A stretch of 64,000 nt of DNA from Anaerolineae bacterium (GCA_022822545.1 JAJEBE010000045.1:1-64000); one strand, 5' to 3'; counted from the first letter of the stretch, positions 42,316 through 51,788 are shown. Numbers and translations: made by a program. The notes: generated by a model not told the origin, from the letters alone.

Positions 42316-43371
42316 TTAGATATCAAAGGCGATATCAAGCTTCTCCGCCAATTGGGCGAGGCGCTCATAGACTTTAGCATCGAGTTGGGCGCCATGCTTG
42401 CGGTAGCTGGTCTCGCGCAGGTGGTCGATCTCGCCTGGCGCGTAAATTGCGTCGAAGCCGGGGCGGAGGGCGCTGCTCTTGACCTCGGCGATGAAGGCGT
42501 CCATGCGCGCTTTGAAATCTGCCAATGGCAGGAACCAGGCGATATCGATCGCGATGAAGGTATGGGCAACATCCAGCTTGGCGCTATTGCGGTCGGCGAA
42601 GGGCGCCAAACCGTAGCCGCCGCCGGTGATGACGCCGGTGATGACATCGGTGAACAAGGACAGGCCGTAACCTTTGTACTGCCCGATGCCGAGCAGGGCG
42701 CCAGCCATAGCTTTGGTCGGCTCGTCGGTTTCATGACCGTCCGGGGTCAGGGCCCAATCGAGGGGCATCTTCTTGCCCTCGCGCTCATGCCAGCGCATCA
42801 TGCCTTTGCCGGCGGTGGTCAGGGCGATATCCAGCACGACCGGGAAGTCGCCGCCGGTGGGGGCGGCCAAGCCCCAGGGGTTGGTGCCGACCCGCGGCTC
42901 GCGGCCGCCCCAGGGCGCCATTTCCGCGCCGGCGTTGGTCATGGCGATACCGATGCAATCATCCGCGAGGGCTCGCCGGGCGTGGAAGCCGGAGGAGCCG
43001 AAGTGGGTGCTGTTGTAGACGAAGGCGGCGCCGATGCCGCAAGTTTTGGCTTTGTCGACCGCGATCGCCATCGCTTCCTGCCCGACTATGGAGCCCATGA
43101 CCATGTTAGCGTCGATGAGGGCGAGGGCGGGCGATTGCTTGATAATTTCGATTTGCGCGCCCGGTTTGTAGAAACCCTTGACGATGCGGTCGTAATAGCC
43201 GGTCAGCCGTCCCACGCCTTGTCCCTGGCCGGGCAGGCAGCGCAATTCGCTGTTCATCAAGCCGGCGGCGCAATGTTCAGCTTCCGCGCGGGAGAGGCCC
43301 ATCGCGATGAAGGCTCGCCGGACAAAAGCTTCCAGCGCGGGGACATCGACGCGAACCATTTCAATGGGCAA
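42316..43371 (-). CDS. Ldh-family (malate/L-lactate type) NAD(P) oxidoreductase
   Basis: About 351 residues from a TTG at 43371, preceded by AAGGGGG; an ATG four codons later (43359) is the alternative. It belongs to the type 2 malate/lactate/ureidoglycolate dehydrogenase family, not the Rossmann LDHs. Landmarks are ELRCLPGQGQGVGRL, FVYNSTHFGSSGFHARRAL (catalytic His), MTNAGAEMAPWGGREPRVGT and NPWGLAAP. Substrates in this family include 2-oxo acids, delta1-piperideine-2-carboxylate and sulfolactate. Next to aminotransferases it may reduce or oxidise the matching 2-oxo acid. Confidence 0.9.
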   Translation of the reverse strand: MPIEMVRVDVPALEAFVRRAFIAMGLSRAEAEHCAAGLMNSELRCLPGQGQGVGRLTGYYDRIVKGFYKPGAQIEIIKQSPALALIDANMVMGSIVGQEAMAIAVDKAKTCGIGAAFVYNSTHFGSSGFHARRALADDCIGIAMTNAGAEMAPWGGREPRVGTNPWGLAAPTGGDFPVVLDIALTTAGKGMMRWHEREGKKMPLDWALTPDGHETDEPTKAMAGALLGIGQYKGYGLSLFTDVITGVITGGGYGLAPFADRNSAKLDVAHTFIAIDIAWFLPLADFKARMDAFIAEVKSSALRPGFDAIYAPGEIDHLRETSYRKHGAQLDAKVYERLAQLAEKLDIAFDI

Positions 43372-43417
43372 TTCAACCCCCTTGTAAATCTTCCCCGACG
43401 GGTCTGTGTCTACGCGA

Positions 43418-43538
43418 CCCCATCGCAATGGAGGGAGACTTTCCTAACCGCTGTGTGGCGAGACGTTCATATACATGCTGCGCTATCTTCCTCCCCCTCG
43501 CTGATGCTTCGGAGGGGGGACCGAGGGGGCGGGGTTGG
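43418..43538. repeat. Miniature palindromic element, family 2 (copy 2)
   Basis: Starts with CCCCATCGCAATGGAGGGAG then ACTT and ends with the hairpin CCTCCCCCTC...GAGGGGGGA. The inner segment CTCGCTGATGCTTCGGAG recurs inverted in the copy near 53.2 kb. It fills the gap between the Ldh-type and VOC genes. Confidence 0.6.
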
Positions 43539-43997
43539 TCAGATCCCCCGGATCGACTTGTACTGTTCGAGTTCGTCCGGCGTATAAACTTGCATGATCT
43601 CGATTTCGATGCCGCCGGTTTCTTGCTCGAGGAAGGCGACATAGCCCTCCGGGTGCGGGTGGCTGCCGCTGACGTTGCAGGAACTGCATTCGCGCAGGGT
43701 CGAGCCTTGGGTCTGCGCTTCGGCCAGGGCCGCGTCGATATCCGGCACGGCGTAACAGATATGATGCAGGCCTTCGCCACCGCGTTCGGCAATCCATTTG
43801 CTGAAGCGGCCTTCGCCATCAAGCGATTCGTTAAGCTGGTATTCGATATCGCCGACATTAAAGATGGCGACTTTGATTCGCGCTTTTTCGGCGACCACGA
43901 CTTTGGCGTCCAAAGCGACGCCAAGCAGCTTTTGGTAACGATTCAGCGTCTCGTCCACGCTGTTGACGGCAAAAGCCATGTGTTTTATGTAAGTCAT
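43539..43997 (-). CDS. VOC-family protein (methylmalonyl-CoA epimerase/glyoxalase-like)
   Basis: A 152-residue protein made of two paired beta-alpha-beta units. The first has IKHMAFAVNSVDETLNRYQK with a His ligand, the second GEGLHHICYAVPDIDAAL with the HH pair. The Glu near the end (GGIEIEIMQVY) would complete the metal site. GLHHICY is typical of methylmalonyl-CoA epimerases, but the operon context does not require that reaction. Confidence 0.87.
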   Translation of the reverse strand: MTYIKHMAFAVNSVDETLNRYQKLLGVALDAKVVVAEKARIKVAIFNVGDIEYQLNESLDGEGRFSKWIAERGGEGLHHICYAVPDIDAALAEAQTQGSTLRECSSCNVSGSHPHPEGYVAFLEQETGGIEIEIMQVYTPDELEQYKSIRGI

Positions 43998-44059
43998 TTT
44001 CTATCCTGCGTTAGGTCTATCGAGGCGGTGTATGCAGGGACGGCATTTGAGTCGTCCGC

Positions 44060-44932
44060 TCAGAAAAGCAATGCCCTTAGATTCACGCCCGGCGTGATCA
44101 TCGGCGCGATATCGCCGCTCTGCGAGGTCATGATCAATGAGATGCCGGGGCCGTAGCCGGCGCGAGGGCTATCGCCCTGGGCGATGACGCCGATGCCGAC
44201 CGCATTCCGCAAATAACCGTGGTTCCAACTGCTGTCGTAATCGGTCAGCGCGACGACATCGCCCAAGCGCAATTGATCCAGGCCGGCTTGTTTGACGGCG
44301 TCGCTGTCCGCTGTTTGGATATGGATGGAGCCGCCATCGCTGAACAAGCCGGCGCCGGCGCCCAGGAGATGCGGCGGCACAGCCGCCACCACCGGCACGG
44401 ACAATTTGCCTTCGCTATTGGTCGTCGCTTCAAGGGCGTCGACCAATTCGGGCGAGCAGCCTTTCAGCATGACATCGGGGTGGTCGTCGAACTTCAAGCC
44501 GGTGCCTTTGGCCTTGATGACGATCTTGTCGCCGATCGCCAACTGCTCGCGCGCTTCCGGCTCGAAATGGATGATGACATGTTCGGAGAAGCGACCGGTC
44601 TTGCCGGTGACGATGCCCCGGGTCCGTTTGGCGTTGCCGGTCATGACGATGGCCGTATTGCCGATGCAGGACAGCACATTCAAGCCGCGGTTGCCGCCGG
44701 CGTCTTCCATCTTGACGCTGACGCCGGGATGGACGCAATCGGCCAGCCAGCCATAAGCGGAATCGCCCACCGAGACGTTGTAAACGATGCTGCCATAAGC
44801 GGGGAGCAGGAATGGACTGCCATCGGCCGCGAGCGAGTAGGGCATCGCGGGCAGCGGGGGCATGCGGGGCGGCGTGATGACACCTTGGACCGATACGCTG
44901 ATGACTTGACTGGCGTTATTCTTTGCGCTCAT
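44060..44932 (-). CDS. DUF4438-family protein, copy 2
   Basis: About 290 residues from the ATG at 44932, which overlaps the stop of copy 1 (ATGA); a longer frame to 45070 is a shadow. Landmarks are YSLAADGSPFLLPAYGSIVY, NVSVGDSAYGWLADCVHPGV, VLSCIGNTAIVMTGNAKRTR and GYGPGISLIMTS. The family has no assigned function. Its conserved Gly/His/Asp clusters suggest an enzyme or metal-binding fold. It pairs with copy 1 and may form a heteromer. Confidence 0.82.
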   Translation of the reverse strand: MSAKNNASQVISVSVQGVITPPRMPPLPAMPYSLAADGSPFLLPAYGSIVYNVSVGDSAYGWLADCVHPGVSVKMEDAGGNRGLNVLSCIGNTAIVMTGNAKRTRGIVTGKTGRFSEHVIIHFEPEAREQLAIGDKIVIKAKGTGLKFDDHPDVMLKGCSPELVDALEATTNSEGKLSVPVVAAVPPHLLGAGAGLFSDGGSIHIQTADSDAVKQAGLDQLRLGDVVALTDYDSSWNHGYLRNAVGIGVIAQGDSPRAGYGPGISLIMTSQSGDIAPMITPGVNLRALLF

Positions 44933-45789
44933 GATGCCTTCCGTATATTCATATAGTTGTCGATATTGGCGTCGGGGTCGATCAGCCATTCGATGCAGGG
45001 TTCGGCGCAAGTCATCAGCGTCAGGATGCCGGGTCCGTGCCCGGTCATGATTGAATCGCCGTGGATGCACAAGCCGATAGTCACCGCGCCCGGTTTGTAC
45101 CCGCGGCCGTGGCGATGATCGGCATGGTTAATCACGACCAAATCGCCGAGGCGCATCTGGTCAATGCCGAGCTCCGCCATCAATTCGCGATCGCCGGACA
45201 TCAGATCCTGGTCGACGAAATCCGGGTTGAGTTCGGCCCCCGAGCCCATGATGCGCACGGGCAACTCCATCGTCACCGGCACGCGGATTCTGCGCTCATC
45301 CACCGCTTCAATCGGGATGCTTTCGATCAGTTTGGGGCTGCATTTCTTCAGCGTGATATGCGGATAGTCGCTGAATTGCAGACCTTGGCCGATGGTTCGG
45401 ATTTGTACGGCGTCGCCGACGGCGATCTCGTCAGCGACCTCGGGCGGAAAATCCACCAGGAGCCGGGCGTGCTCGCCGGTGACGATGCCTTCCGCGCCGG
45501 CGGCCAAGCCGCTCATCAGAAAAGCCTGGTTGCCCATGCAGGTCAAATAGTGCATGGCATAGTCGGCATCAAGGTCGGGGTGGGCGATTGAGGCGCCGGG
45601 TTCGAGATGGTCCGCCGCCCAGCCAAAAGCGGCGTCGCCCACGCGGGCGTTGTAGATGAAGCCGGACATGCCGGGCAGGATCACCGACTCGCCCGAGGCG
45701 TGGGGAATATAGCCGCGAACGGTCGGCTGGCTGACGTAACCGATGACCGCCATCTCCACCAATTGGTCGGCGTTGGTCTTTAATCCCAT
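44929..45789 (-). CDS. DUF4438-family protein, copy 1
   Basis: About 286 residues from the ATG at 45789, chosen because GGAGGAG lies just upstream. It aligns end to end with copy 2: SGESVILPGMSGFIYNARVG, AAFGWAADHLEPGASIAHPD, YLTCMGNQAFLMSGLAAGAE and GHGPGILTLMTCAEP. It is the first gene of the minus-strand operon, so its upstream region likely carries the operon promoter. Confidence 0.82.
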   Translation of the reverse strand: MGLKTNADQLVEMAVIGYVSQPTVRGYIPHASGESVILPGMSGFIYNARVGDAAFGWAADHLEPGASIAHPDLDADYAMHYLTCMGNQAFLMSGLAAGAEGIVTGEHARLLVDFPPEVADEIAVGDAVQIRTIGQGLQFSDYPHITLKKCSPKLIESIPIEAVDERRIRVPVTMELPVRIMGSGAELNPDFVDQDLMSGDRELMAELGIDQMRLGDLVVINHADHRHGRGYKPGAVTIGLCIHGDSIMTGHGPGILTLMTCAEPCIEWLIDPDANIDNYMNIRKAS

Positions 45790-46196
45790 AGCCATCTCCT
45801 CCAAAAACTTCCGCGCTCAATGGGGCACGCGGGGCAAATCGCAATTTGCAGTCATCATTGTCGACAATAATCAATGAGGGGGAATTTAACTTACTGCCGG
45901 GGAAAAAGCAAATGCTTTCGTCCTGTTCACAGGGCAATCGCCTCAAATTAATTTTCACCATAAAGATAGAAAGGACACAAAGTTAGGGTCGCTGTTGATG
46001 TCAATTTTGAAGCGAATGCCCGGTGGCGCAGCGGCGGCTTGCTTGACAGGCAAACGGCGGATTTCTATAATCGGCGCGCTTCTCGGTAGTTGAAATCAGT
46101 CATATAATAGGCGGCCCGTGGGGATGGCGCAGGCGGGCGGAAACGGGGAGCCGGATCGGAATTGAAGCGAACAAGATTTAAGTAAAGGAAAACAAG
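45790..46196. other. Divergent intergenic region
   Basis: About 400 bases between the DUF4438 operon and the hydroxyacid dehydrogenase. It holds a consensus plus-strand promoter (46043-46071, listed) and AT-rich DNA near 45850-45990 that could house the minus-strand promoter. No small gene was recognised. Confidence 0.5.
46043..46071 (+). promoter_or_regulatory. Consensus sigma70 promoter before the hydroxyacid dehydrogenase
   Basis: TTGACA (46043-46048), 17-base spacer, TATAAT (46066-46071): a perfect match to the housekeeping consensus. The 5' leader to the ATG at 46197 would be about 118 bases. Confidence 0.8.
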
Positions 46197-47186
46197 ATGA
46201 CTGAATCGGAAAAGCGGACCATTATATTTGCCGATGCCGGCTATGACGGAGCGGCGGCGGAGCTGGCAGTGGATTACCCGAACTTGAAACTTGTCTGCGC
46301 CAGCGAATCAGCCGATGCGCTGGAGCTGGCCTCGGAGGCTGTCGTCGGCTTGATTGCGCAGACGGAGACCGTGGACGCGGCTCTGCTGGACAAGCTGCCA
46401 AATCTGAAGGTGGCGCTCAAGCTCGGGCGCAGTTACTTCAATATTGATGTTGACGCCATCCGCGCGCGCGGCATCGCTTTTGGCTGTGTGCCGCGGAAAG
46501 GACCGAACTGCGTCGCCGAATTGGCGCTGACTTTGATTCTGGCTTTGAGCAAGGACCTGGTGGTGGGCAACGAGGCGGTGTCTCTCGGCGCTTATCGTTA
46601 TCGCGGGCTGAAGCCGGAAAAGTCCTCACAGCGCAAAATCGCCTTTCACTGGATGCACAATACCCGTGTCCACGAGGTGGTCGGCAAGACGCTCGGCATT
46701 ATCGGCATGGGCGAGATCGGCTGCGAATTGGCGCGGCGCGCGAGCGTGCTGGGCATGAAGAACATCTACTACAAGCGGACGCCGCTCTCGGCTGAGCTGG
46801 AAGGCGTCTTTGACGCGACCTATGTCGAACTGGACGATTTGCTGCGGCAGAGCGACTACGTCTGCGTGGCGACGCCACAGACGCCGGCGACCGAGGGTTT
46901 GCTCGGCGCGGCGCAGATCGCCTTGATGAAGGGAAGCGCCTACATCGTTAACATAGCTCGCGGCGGCATCATTGATGAAGAGGCGATGATCGCGGCCCTG
47001 CAAGAGGATCGCATCGCCGGCGCCGGCTTGGATGTCTTTGTCTACGAACCGCTGCCGGCTGATAGCCCGCTCTGCGGCCTGGACAATGTGATTCTCTGCC
47101 CGCATATCGGCGGCGGCAGCGGCACCAACCGGACGATTGAACTGGGCGCGGCGCTGGCGGAGATGAACCGACTCCTGCTGCCTTAG
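46197..47186 (+). CDS. D-2-hydroxyacid dehydrogenase family protein
   Basis: A 329-residue NAD-dependent dehydrogenase. The Rossmann loop is LGIIGMGEIGCELARRA (about 165-181). The catalytic Arg is in VNIARGGIIDEE, the Glu in DVFVYEPLP and the His in LCPHIGGGSGTN. It is related to phosphoglycerate and glyoxylate/hydroxypyruvate reductases. The neighbouring importer operons suggest that it reduces or oxidises an imported or derived 2-oxo acid. The exact substrate is not readable. Confidence 0.9.
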   Translation: MTESEKRTIIFADAGYDGAAAELAVDYPNLKLVCASESADALELASEAVVGLIAQTETVDAALLDKLPNLKVALKLGRSYFNIDVDAIRARGIAFGCVPRKGPNCVAELALTLILALSKDLVVGNEAVSLGAYRYRGLKPEKSSQRKIAFHWMHNTRVHEVVGKTLGIIGMGEIGCELARRASVLGMKNIYYKRTPLSAELEGVFDATYVELDDLLRQSDYVCVATPQTPATEGLLGAAQIALMKGSAYIVNIARGGIIDEEAMIAALQEDRIAGAGLDVFVYEPLPADSPLCGLDNVILCPHIGGGSGTNRTIELGAALAEMNRLLLP

Positions 47187-47322
47187 GCATCCGGCGCTGT
47201 CTCGCGCATCAGGAAGCCGGCGATAAAGCCAGTCCCGCAATCCCGCGCTGACAGACGCCTCAATCGGCGCATTTTTTGTCATTTCCCGCCGGCAGATCAA
47301 ACATAGCCAAAGTCAAGTGCTT

Positions 47323-48342
47323 ATGACCCAGCGCGAATTGAGCATCGCCTTTCAAACGGACAAGCGCGCCCGCGATTACATCAATCTGGCCAAGCTGGCC
47401 GATCAATATGACTTCGACGCCGTCACGGTATATTGCGACGCGCCCTATCATCCCAGCTTCGGCCCCCTCCTGCTCATGGCGCCGCATATCTCTAAAGCGC
47501 GCATCGGTCCCGCCGGCCTTTCCCCGTCGCGCCTGCACCCCTTGGATATCGCCGCGGGCACGGCCCTGCTGGCGGACCTGGCGCCGGAGCGCGTCTACCT
47601 CGGCCTGGTGCGCGGCGGCTGGCTGGCCGAGCATGGCATACGCGAACTGACGCCGCCGATCCTCGCCATGCGGGAATCAATCGACATTATCCGCAATCTG
47701 CTGGCGGGTGAATCGGCCGCTTGCGCCGGAAACGTCTTTCAGATTGCCGAGCATGTCCGCGCGCCTTATCCCTTGCCGACGACCAAGATCCCGCTGCAAA
47801 TCGGCACGTGGGGCCCGCAAATGGCGGCGCTCGCTGGCGAAACCGCGGACGAACTCAAGATCGGCGGCTCGGCCAATCCCGATGTCATCCCCGTGATTGC
47901 GGACTTCATCGCCGCTGGCGAAGCCCGCGCCGGGCGCCCGCGCGGCACGGTCAATATCGTCATCGGCGCCGTCTCCGTCGTCGATGACGATCGCGAAGCG
48001 GCGCGCTGGATGGCGCGGAAAGCCGTCTCCTTATATATGCCAATCGTATCCAAACTCGATACGACCCTGTCGATCGACCCCGATTTGATGAAACGCGTCG
48101 GCGCCCATGTCAAGGCCGGCGAAGACGAACAAGCCGCCCGCCTCATCCCCGATGACATCCTCGATCGCTTTCTCTTCGCCGGCGCCCCCGCCGATGTCAT
48201 CGCCCAGTGCGAGCGCCTCTACGATGCCGGCGCCCAGCGCATCGAACTTGGCACGCCCCACGGCGTCAAGCAAGCCGCGACCGGAATAAACCTCATCGGC
48301 AAACAGGTCATCCCCGCTCTGAAGGCCTGGCGGCAGCCTTAG
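47323..48342 (+). CDS. LLM-class flavin-dependent oxidoreductase
   Basis: About 339 residues from the ATG at 47323 (a GTG two codons earlier is also possible). It has the luciferase-like TIM barrel: YINLAKLADQYDFDAVTVYC, the loop ALLADLAPERVYLGLVRGGW, and IPLQIGTWGPQMAALAGETA, where the glycines bind F420 or FMN phosphate. It looks most like methylene-tetrahydromethanopterin-reductase-like proteins of Actinobacteria and Chloroflexota, which often use F420. It has its own spacing from the upstream gene and ends 120 bases before the importer. Confidence 0.88.
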   Translation: MTQRELSIAFQTDKRARDYINLAKLADQYDFDAVTVYCDAPYHPSFGPLLLMAPHISKARIGPAGLSPSRLHPLDIAAGTALLADLAPERVYLGLVRGGWLAEHGIRELTPPILAMRESIDIIRNLLAGESAACAGNVFQIAEHVRAPYPLPTTKIPLQIGTWGPQMAALAGETADELKIGGSANPDVIPVIADFIAAGEARAGRPRGTVNIVIGAVSVVDDDREAARWMARKAVSLYMPIVSKLDTTLSIDPDLMKRVGAHVKAGEDEQAARLIPDDILDRFLFAGAPADVIAQCERLYDAGAQRIELGTPHGVKQAATGINLIGKQVIPALKAWRQP

Positions 48343-48383
48343 CCCAACCAATGGTTTGACAACTGGATTCCGCCGCCCGCCCT

Positions 48384-48412
48384 TTGCCTTGCAAGGCGTT
48401 AAAGGCTATACT
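48384..48412 (+). promoter_or_regulatory. Promoter of the branched-chain-type importer operon
   Basis: TTGCCT (48384-48389), 17-base spacer, TATACT (48407-48412), about 50 bases before the binding protein ATG. The -35 is four of six and the -10 five of six. Confidence 0.6.
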
Positions 48413-48464
48413 TTACGCTTGCCGCAGTTGCGGCGACTTGTTTCCATTTGAAAGGTCAAGCGAA

Positions 48465-49667
48465 ATGTTCAAGAAACTTGTCATACTTACACTCGCGCTC
48501 GCCATGCTCGTTATGCTGGGCGCGAGCATCCAGGCGCAAGACGACATGGAGACCTACGTCCTCGGCGTCGCCTTGCCCTTCACCGGCTCATTCGGCACCT
48601 TCGGCCAAGACTTCGAACGCGGCATTGATCTCGCGGTGGCGCAGATGAACGCCGAACTGGAATCGGCCGGCTCCTCGATCCGCTTCGAGACCGCCAGCGC
48701 CGATACCGAGCAGACGCCCGAAGGCGCCGCCCGCGCTTTGCAGACCATCGTCCAGACCACCGGCGCCCAAGTTGTCGTCGGCCCCTTGACGACCGCCGAA
48801 GTCCTCGGCGCCAAGCAGTTCGCCGATGAAAACGGCGTCGTCATCGTCGCCATGGCTTCCAGCGGCCCCGCCGCCTCCATCCCCGGTGACAACATCTTCC
48901 GCGTCATCTATCCGCCCGATACCTTTTCCTCGAAAGCCTTCGCCACCATCGCCCTCGAACGCGGTCATCAAAACATGGTCCTGCTGCATGTCGACGACGC
49001 CTTCGGCAATGGCATGAAAGAACAGTTCATCACCAACTACCAGGCGAATGGCGGCGGCGAAGTGGCTGCCTTTGCCTATGCGCCGCAATCCACCGAACTC
49101 TCGACGGAAGCGGCCGCGGTCAGCGCCGCCCTCGCCGGCTTTGGCGATACCGCCGGTTTCTTCTGCGTCTGCTTCCCGGGCGCGGCCGAGGCCTTTGTGC
49201 AGGTCGCGCAAATCGACCCCGTCCTGACCTCCGTTCAGTGGCTGGGCAATGAAGCGATGACTTCGGACGAGATGCTCGAAGATCCCGGTCACGCGCAAAC
49301 CCTGGCCAATGCCGATTTCGTCACCGTGTCCCAATCGGCTGAGGTCACGCCGCTCACGCCAATCTTCAATGCTGACTTTGTCGCCATGTTCGACAAAGAC
49401 CCGGGCATCTTCACCAACTACGCCTTTGACGCCGCCAATATCGCCATGCTGACTATGCTGGCCGCCGGCAACGATGGCGCCGCCGTCAAGTCCATGCTGC
49501 CCTTCATCAGCAACCACTACATCGGCACCGCCGTGCAAGCCTTTCTCGACGAAAACGGCGACCAGGCAATTGCCAGTTACGGCATCCGCCGGGTAGCGGA
49601 AGATGGCTCCGGCTTCGAAGTGATCGGCACTTACGACGGCAACAGCGATACCATCACCTATAAGTAG
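48465..49667 (+). CDS. Branched-chain amino acid-type ABC substrate-binding protein
   Basis: About 400 residues from the ATG at 48465; an upstream extension to 48384 would include the promoter. The signal peptide (MFKKLVILTLALAMLVMLG...) ends SIQAQ, with no lipobox. The mature Peripla_BP_6 domain begins YVLGVALPFTGSFGTFGQDF, with VVGPLTTAEVLGAKQFADE and MASSGPAASIPGDNIFRVIY. This is the LivJ class, whose ligands include branched amino acids, amides and aromatic acids. It feeds the permeases and ATPases that follow. Confidence 0.92.
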   Translation: MFKKLVILTLALAMLVMLGASIQAQDDMETYVLGVALPFTGSFGTFGQDFERGIDLAVAQMNAELESAGSSIRFETASADTEQTPEGAARALQTIVQTTGAQVVVGPLTTAEVLGAKQFADENGVVIVAMASSGPAASIPGDNIFRVIYPPDTFSSKAFATIALERGHQNMVLLHVDDAFGNGMKEQFITNYQANGGGEVAAFAYAPQSTELSTEAAAVSAALAGFGDTAGFFCVCFPGAAEAFVQVAQIDPVLTSVQWLGNEAMTSDEMLEDPGHAQTLANADFVTVSQSAEVTPLTPIFNADFVAMFDKDPGIFTNYAFDAANIAMLTMLAAGNDGAAVKSMLPFISNHYIGTAVQAFLDENGDQAIASYGIRRVAEDGSGFEVIGTYDGNSDTITYK

Positions 49668-49680
49668 TTGCTTCAAGGAA

Positions 49681-49790
49681 GCGCCCCACCCCTAACCCCT
49701 CCCCGAGAGGGAGGGGGACTTCGAAATCGCAAGCCGCTATCGTTTCTCCCCTTCCCTCCCTGTGGGGGAAGGGGCCGGGGGATGGGGGAA
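49681..49790. repeat. Miniature palindromic element, family 2 (divergent copy)
   Basis: C-rich and G-rich inverted blocks (CCCCTCCCCGAGAGGGAGGG then GGACTTCGA, and CCCTCCCTGTGGGGGAAGGG) fill the gap between the binding protein and LivH genes. The GGGGGACTTCGA start matches the copy near 38.4 kb. It lacks the CCATTGCAATGG core, so membership is less certain. Confidence 0.5.
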
Positions 49791-49794
49791 AGCC

Positions 49795-50715
49795 ATGCCA
49801 CCTGCGCTGCTCACCACCTCTTTAGTGAATACGATTCAGATCGGCAGCCTTTACGCCTTGATGGCCCTCGGCATCACGCTCACCTTCAGCGTCATGAAGC
49901 TGCCGAATTTCGCCCACGCCGATTATGTCTCCGCCGGCGCCTACGCCGCTCTCATCGTCTCCCTGTCGGGTGTGCTCAACCCGGTTGTCATTATGACCGC
50001 CGCCTTTATCGTCGGCGCGCTGGCCGCTCTCATCAGTCATCTGTTTGTATTCAAGCCCTTGGAAGGCCGGGACGTATCTCTTTATACGCTGATCCTGTCC
50101 TCATTCGCCGTCGGCTTGATCATCCGCTATATCCTTTTCTTGATGGCCGACTACTTCAATCTCTTTGATCTGCGCATCGCCATACCGCTGAGAATACTTT
50201 TTCGCGAAGGCTCGCTCATCCTCTCCAATCTCTTCGCCTGGGTCGTCCCGACCAGCATCCTGCTCGTCATCGCGCTGACGCTCTTGCTCAACCGAACCCC
50301 CCTCGGCCGGGAGATGCGCGCCCTCGCCAACAATAGTACGCTGGCCCGCGTGATCGGCATCCCGGTCGAGCGCGTCAAGAACCACGCCTGGCTGCTGGTC
50401 GGCGGCTTGGCTGGCGTCGCCGGCGCCCTCTGGGGCATGCAAACCGCCGTCAACCCCTTGATGGGCTGGGCGGCCGTGCTTTCGGTATTTGCCGCCGCTA
50501 TCCTGGGTGGCCTGTCCAGCTTCACCGGCACCATCCTCGGCGCTTACGTGGTCGCCTTTTCCGAACACACCGTCATGCTTTTCCTCAATTTCAACTTCGG
50601 CGTCGACCTGGCCTACAAACCGGCGATACCTTTCATCATCATCATCGCCGTGCTGCTCACCCGGCCGCAGGGCTTCACGCAGTTTTTCCAGCGCGGCGGA
50701 GACCTGCAGCGATGA
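49795..50715 (+). CDS. livH: Branched-chain amino acid-type ABC permease (LivH)
   Basis: About 306 residues from the ATG at 49795. The start IQIGSLYALMALGITLTFSV then MKLPNFAHAD is the LivH signature. The EAA-like loop LARVIGIPVERVKNHAWLLV lies near 190. About eight membrane segments are predicted. It overlaps the LivM gene by four bases. Confidence 0.92.
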   Translation: MPPALLTTSLVNTIQIGSLYALMALGITLTFSVMKLPNFAHADYVSAGAYAALIVSLSGVLNPVVIMTAAFIVGALAALISHLFVFKPLEGRDVSLYTLILSSFAVGLIIRYILFLMADYFNLFDLRIAIPLRILFREGSLILSNLFAWVVPTSILLVIALTLLLNRTPLGREMRALANNSTLARVIGIPVERVKNHAWLLVGGLAGVAGALWGMQTAVNPLMGWAAVLSVFAAAILGGLSSFTGTILGAYVVAFSEHTVMLFLNFNFGVDLAYKPAIPFIIIIAVLLTRPQGFTQFFQRGGDLQR

Positions 50716-51788
50716 TCAATATCGACATCGGCGCCACCGCCATCGCCATCCTGACCCTCTTCGGCATCTACAGCTTGATGGCCATCAGCCTCAATCTGGA
50801 ATACGGCATCGCCGGCGTGCCCAACTTCGGGCAAGCGCTCTTCGTCTCCATCGGCGCTTATACCGCCGGCATCACCTATACCCGCGTCTTGCCGCTGCTG
50901 GCCGGCCTGGATAGCGTCCACCCCTGCGGCCCCACGATGGGGCAGGCCCTGCAACTGCGCTCAGAGATCATGGCGACGCAGCCGGCTGCCGGCTTCATCA
51001 ACCTCGCCCTCACGCTCCTGATCGCCGCCGTCCTGTCCGGCGCCCTTGGCTTTATCGTGTCCTACGTCACCTTGCGGCTGAAAGAGGAATGGTTTCTGGC
51101 GCTGGTGCTGCTGGTCGGCGGCGAGACCGTGCGGATCGTCGTCCGCGGCGCAGACGACCTGATTTGCTCCCACAACGGAATATCGGCCGTGGCGCAGCCT
51201 TTCTATTTCCTGGGCGATGCCCGCAGCAGCTCCTTGATGTTCATGATTCTCTGCGTCGCCCTCGCGCTGATCGCCTATGCCTACAGCCAGCGCCTGACGC
51301 GCTCGCCTTTTGGGCGCATGTTAAAAGCCCTGCGCGAAAACGAAGCGGCGACCCGCGGCCTGGGCAAAGGCATATCGCTGGCGCGGGCCCAAATCATGCT
51401 GATCGGCTCCGCGATCGCCGCCCTCGGCGGGGTCCTCTTCGCCCTCAACACCGGCTTCGTCAACACCAACGACTTTGTTGTCAACCTGACCCTCGATATC
51501 TGGGTCATGGTCGTGCTCGGCGGTATCGGCAACAACCGCGGCGCCCTGCTCGGCGCGGCCTTGATCGCCATCCTCGACCGCTTCACCCAGGTGGCCGCCA
51601 TCACCCTCAATATGAGCGGCTCCGAAATCGAATTCAACTACGTCCGCTTCATCGCCTTCGGCATCATCCTCCTGCTCATGCTGCGCTATCGCCCGGGCGG
51701 ATTGCTGCCGGAATCGCCCCTGACGACCAATGCCCATGAGGTACTGCGGCGGGCAAGGGAACCTGAGCCCTTGTCGAAGCGAGCATAG
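50712..51788 (+). CDS. livM: Branched-chain amino acid-type ABC permease (LivM)
   Basis: A 358-residue permease with SLNLEYGIAGVPNFGQALFV (LivM start motif), the loop LRENEAATRGLGKGISLARA and VLGGIGNNRGALLGAALIAI. Nine or ten hydrophobic segments are predicted. It is coupled by a four-base overlap to LivH and is followed at once by a GNAT gene. Confidence 0.92.
   Translation: MINIDIGATAIAILTLFGIYSLMAISLNLEYGIAGVPNFGQALFVSIGAYTAGITYTRVLPLLAGLDSVHPCGPTMGQALQLRSEIMATQPAAGFINLALTLLIAAVLSGALGFIVSYVTLRLKEEWFLALVLLVGGETVRIVVRGADDLICSHNGISAVAQPFYFLGDARSSSLMFMILCVALALIAYAYSQRLTRSPFGRMLKALRENEAATRGLGKGISLARAQIMLIGSAIAALGGVLFALNTGFVNTNDFVVNLTLDIWVMVVLGGIGNNRGALLGAALIAILDRFTQVAAITLNMSGSEIEFNYVRFIAFGIILLLMLRYRPGGLLPESPLTTNAHEVLRRAREPEPLSKRA

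Noticed and set aside
48588..49676. 362-codon minus-strand frame opposite the LivJ-type receptor
   Set aside because: A Gly/Asp/Val-rich shadow frame without motifs; the plus-strand receptor is unambiguous.
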